A stretch of 6,263 bases of DNA, taken from NCBI GenBank assembly GCA_949127695.1, contig CASBQH010000502.1, positions 1 to 6,263 on the forward strand, given 5' to 3'. The stretch is from Synechococcales cyanobacterium PMM_0073. GTDB lineage: Bacteria; Cyanobacteriota; Cyanobacteriia; Elainellales; Elainellaceae. Every line of letters starts with the position of its first letter. Within the stretch, counting starts at the first letter, position 1. The translations under genes were made by a program, and so were the position numbers. Below the pieces are notes generated by a model. The model searched no databases and was not told the DNA's origin. It saw only the letters and a list, made by a program, of their open reading frames with translations. Below, piece after piece: positions 5,251 to 6,263 of this stretch.

Positions 5251-5256
5251 TTTATA
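5251..5256 (-). promoter_or_regulatory. Candidate -10 element of the CAP gene
   Basis: The minus strand reads TATAAA here. A T-rich hexamer (TTTTTT) lies 17 nt upstream in the -35 position, a poor match to TTGACA. The predicted start near 5243-5244 would leave a leader of about 80 nt. Confidence 0.3.
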
Positions 5257-5442
5257 TTTCTCAGTATTTACACAAAAAAGCTGAGAGATCATGAAGCAAG
5301 ATTAAAGTCTATAAACCGTTTCAGATAAGGGTTTCAGAAATTAAATCTATAGAGAGTCAAAGCTGCCGTAAAACGGCTCAAAAAGAATTAAGTAATTTTT
5401 AATACTTTAGTTTTTGAGTCGCCATATCTGAAATCAGCCCAC

Positions 5443-5466
5443 AAAAAAGCCCCCCTTGCGGGAGGC
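5443..5466 (-). terminator. Intrinsic terminator of the ELWxxDGT-repeat gene
   Basis: On the minus strand, GCCTCCC and GGGGGGC form a 7-bp GC-rich stem (one T-G wobble) around a GCAA tetraloop, followed directly by six T residues. It begins 35 nt after the stop codon of the minus-strand gene at 5502. It also separates that gene from the CAP gene, which must then have its own promoter. Confidence 0.88.
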
Positions 5467-5501
5467 GACTGTCAATGAAATGGGGAATGAATTAGCCAGG
5501 A

Positions 5502-6263
5502 CTAGCCGAGGATGCTCCAAGGTTCGTTACCGTTGGCGTTGGCACCGTTGTTGGCCACAAAGTAAATCAGTCCGCCAATGGCCGTGATGTCTCTGGGTGA
5601 CGAGCCTCCGATTCCCTGGAGGATGTCGTAGCTGGTAAATGTACCGGTCGTGGAAGCGCCTGTCCCGCTCAGCGTCACCTTACGCAACTCAGCCCCAATT
5701 GCGTCATTTGTGCCGGAGAAGAAGAAGCTATTGCCCGCCACTGCAAATGGCGTGGTGTCACCGCTCTCAGCAATGTTGGCCACAAACGGCGTAGTGAACA
5801 GCTTCCTCGCGCCTGTACTGTCTGCCGTCCAGAGGTTGAGGTCGTCAATTGTGCCGGATGCATTTATGCCATCGCTAGCAACAAAGACCAGTTGGCCATT
5901 GACGTTGGTTAGCTTGGTGGGGTTGGAACCACCTGAGCCAGGGTTGATATCGGCTACTAGAGTTGGGGTTGTGCCGCTCGGAGCTGTTGTGCTGATCCGA
6001 TATAGCTCATTGCCGACGTTGTTGGCTGGACTTGGAGTAGTGCCAATCGCCGAGAAGTAGAGCTGACCGCCCACATAGGTGAGCTGAGACGCATCAGCAT
6101 TGTTGCTGCCGTTCAAGTTAAAGACAGTGAATTTGGTAGAATCAAAACCCTCTGTGAACGTGTCAATCCGCACCACTTCACTAGAGCCAACCGCAGTATC
6201 GGCCACCAGATAGAGCTTGGAACTGCCGCCTTCAGTCACCTCAACGAGATTGGTGGGGTTTGA
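5502..6263 (-). CDS. ELWxxDGT-repeat protein, 3' part (start beyond the window)
   Basis: The frame is open to the right edge, so only the last 253 residues are seen. A GTG at 6237-6239 is not the real start, because codons upstream of it (SNPTNLVE) continue the repeat. Blocks of about 51-56 residues recur. Numbered from the first visible codon they start near 3, 58, 114, 170 and 221, each with a (N/S)P-T-L-(T)-V-G-QLYF-A core; the clearest are QLTYVGGQLYFSA with NELYRI, and TKLTNVNGQLVFVASDG with LNLWTADSTG, preceded by LVADINPGSGGSNP. This fits the ELWxxDGT repeat family, beta-propeller-like surface or secreted proteins. The protein ends in a diverged copy, NGNEPWSILG. No RTX or PEP-CTERM signal is visible at the C-terminus. 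Substrate and role are unknown. It is followed by a strong terminator. Confidence 0.85.
   Translation of the reverse strand, partial: SNPTNLVEVTEGGSSKLYLVADTAVGSSEVVRIDTFTEGFDSTKFTVFNLNGSNNADASQLTYVGGQLYFSAIGTTPSPANNVGNELYRISTTAPSGTTPTLVADINPGSGGSNPTKLTNVNGQLVFVASDGINASGTIDDLNLWTADSTGARKLFTTPFVANIAESGDTTPFAVAGNSFFFSGTNDAIGAELRKVTLSGTGASTTGTFTSYDILQGIGGSSPRDITAIGGLIYFVANNGANANGNEPWSILG

Larger units (their letters stand above)
5164..5501. other. AT-rich noncoding region between the CAP and ELWxxDGT genes
   Basis: This 338-nt stretch has no credible gene. By my count, 5221-5440 is about 31% G+C, far lower than the flanking genes. It contains the 16-nt palindrome and candidate promoter of the CAP gene, an inverted repeat TCTCAG/CTGAGA (5259-5264 and 5281-5286), a GCCGT-AAA-ACGGC hairpin (5365-5377), a larger inverted repeat CTCAAAAA/TTTTTGAG (5377-5384 and 5411-5418) with AAGTA/TACTT nested inside, a TTTCAGATA/TATCTGAAA pair (5319-5327 and 5425-5433), and the terminator of the upstream gene. 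Confidence 0.7.

Noticed and set aside
5675..5863. Minus-strand open frame of 62 codons in another frame
   Set aside because: It lies in a different frame of the same strand as the ELWxxDGT gene and has no family features.
5650..6060. Plus-strand open frame of 136 codons
   Set aside because: It is the antisense shadow of the ELWxxDGT repeats; the repeated codon pattern keeps the opposite frame open.

Overview
The window looks like chromosomal DNA from a cyanobacterium. Two small membrane proteins match families I know only from cyanobacteria and plastids (DUF2499/Ycf49-like and DUF3593). A CsaB-type pyruvyl transferase, a PPC+CAP-domain protein and an ELWxxDGT-repeat protein are all common in cyanobacterial genomes. 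Codon use is moderately GC-rich. I saw no HIP1 octamer (GCGATCGC). The genus cannot be fixed from this sequence; a Leptolyngbya-like lineage is only a guess.

Layout: (1) 1-237 holds a possible 3' end of a plus-strand gene entering from the left (stop at 169-171), then an array of about four 14-nt tandem repeats. (2) 238-1013, minus strand: DUF2499 gene then DUF3593 gene, a likely two-gene unit. (3) 1014-1199: divergent promoter region. (4) 1200-2249, plus: csaB. (5) 2250-2495: noncoding, with a weak terminator candidate and a bulged inverted repeat. (6) 2496-4373, plus: a 625-residue coiled-coil, Pro/Gln/Ala-rich protein of unknown function. (7) 4375-5163, minus: PPC+CAP-domain protein, tail to tail with the previous gene and only 1 bp between stop codons. 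(8) 5164-5501: AT-rich noncoding region with a perfect 16-nt palindrome just upstream of the CAP gene and a strong terminator for the next gene. (9) 5502-6263, minus: 3' portion of an ELWxxDGT-repeat protein that runs off the right edge.

Several genes point to the cell envelope. In other cyanobacteria and in Gram-positive bacteria, CsaB pyruvylates cell-wall polysaccharide so that SLH-domain proteins can bind it. CAP/PPC and ELWxxDGT proteins are usually extracytoplasmic. The coiled-coil protein has no signal peptide and is probably cytoplasmic. A functional link among these genes is only inferred from proximity; they are not one operon.

I found no mobile element, CRISPR array, tRNA/rRNA or recognisable defence system. 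The most distinctive DNA-level pattern is a series of short, nearly identical tandem duplications of 10-15 nt. Those inside genes are 12 or 15 nt (frame-preserving), while 10- and 14-nt units lie in noncoding DNA or at a stop codon.
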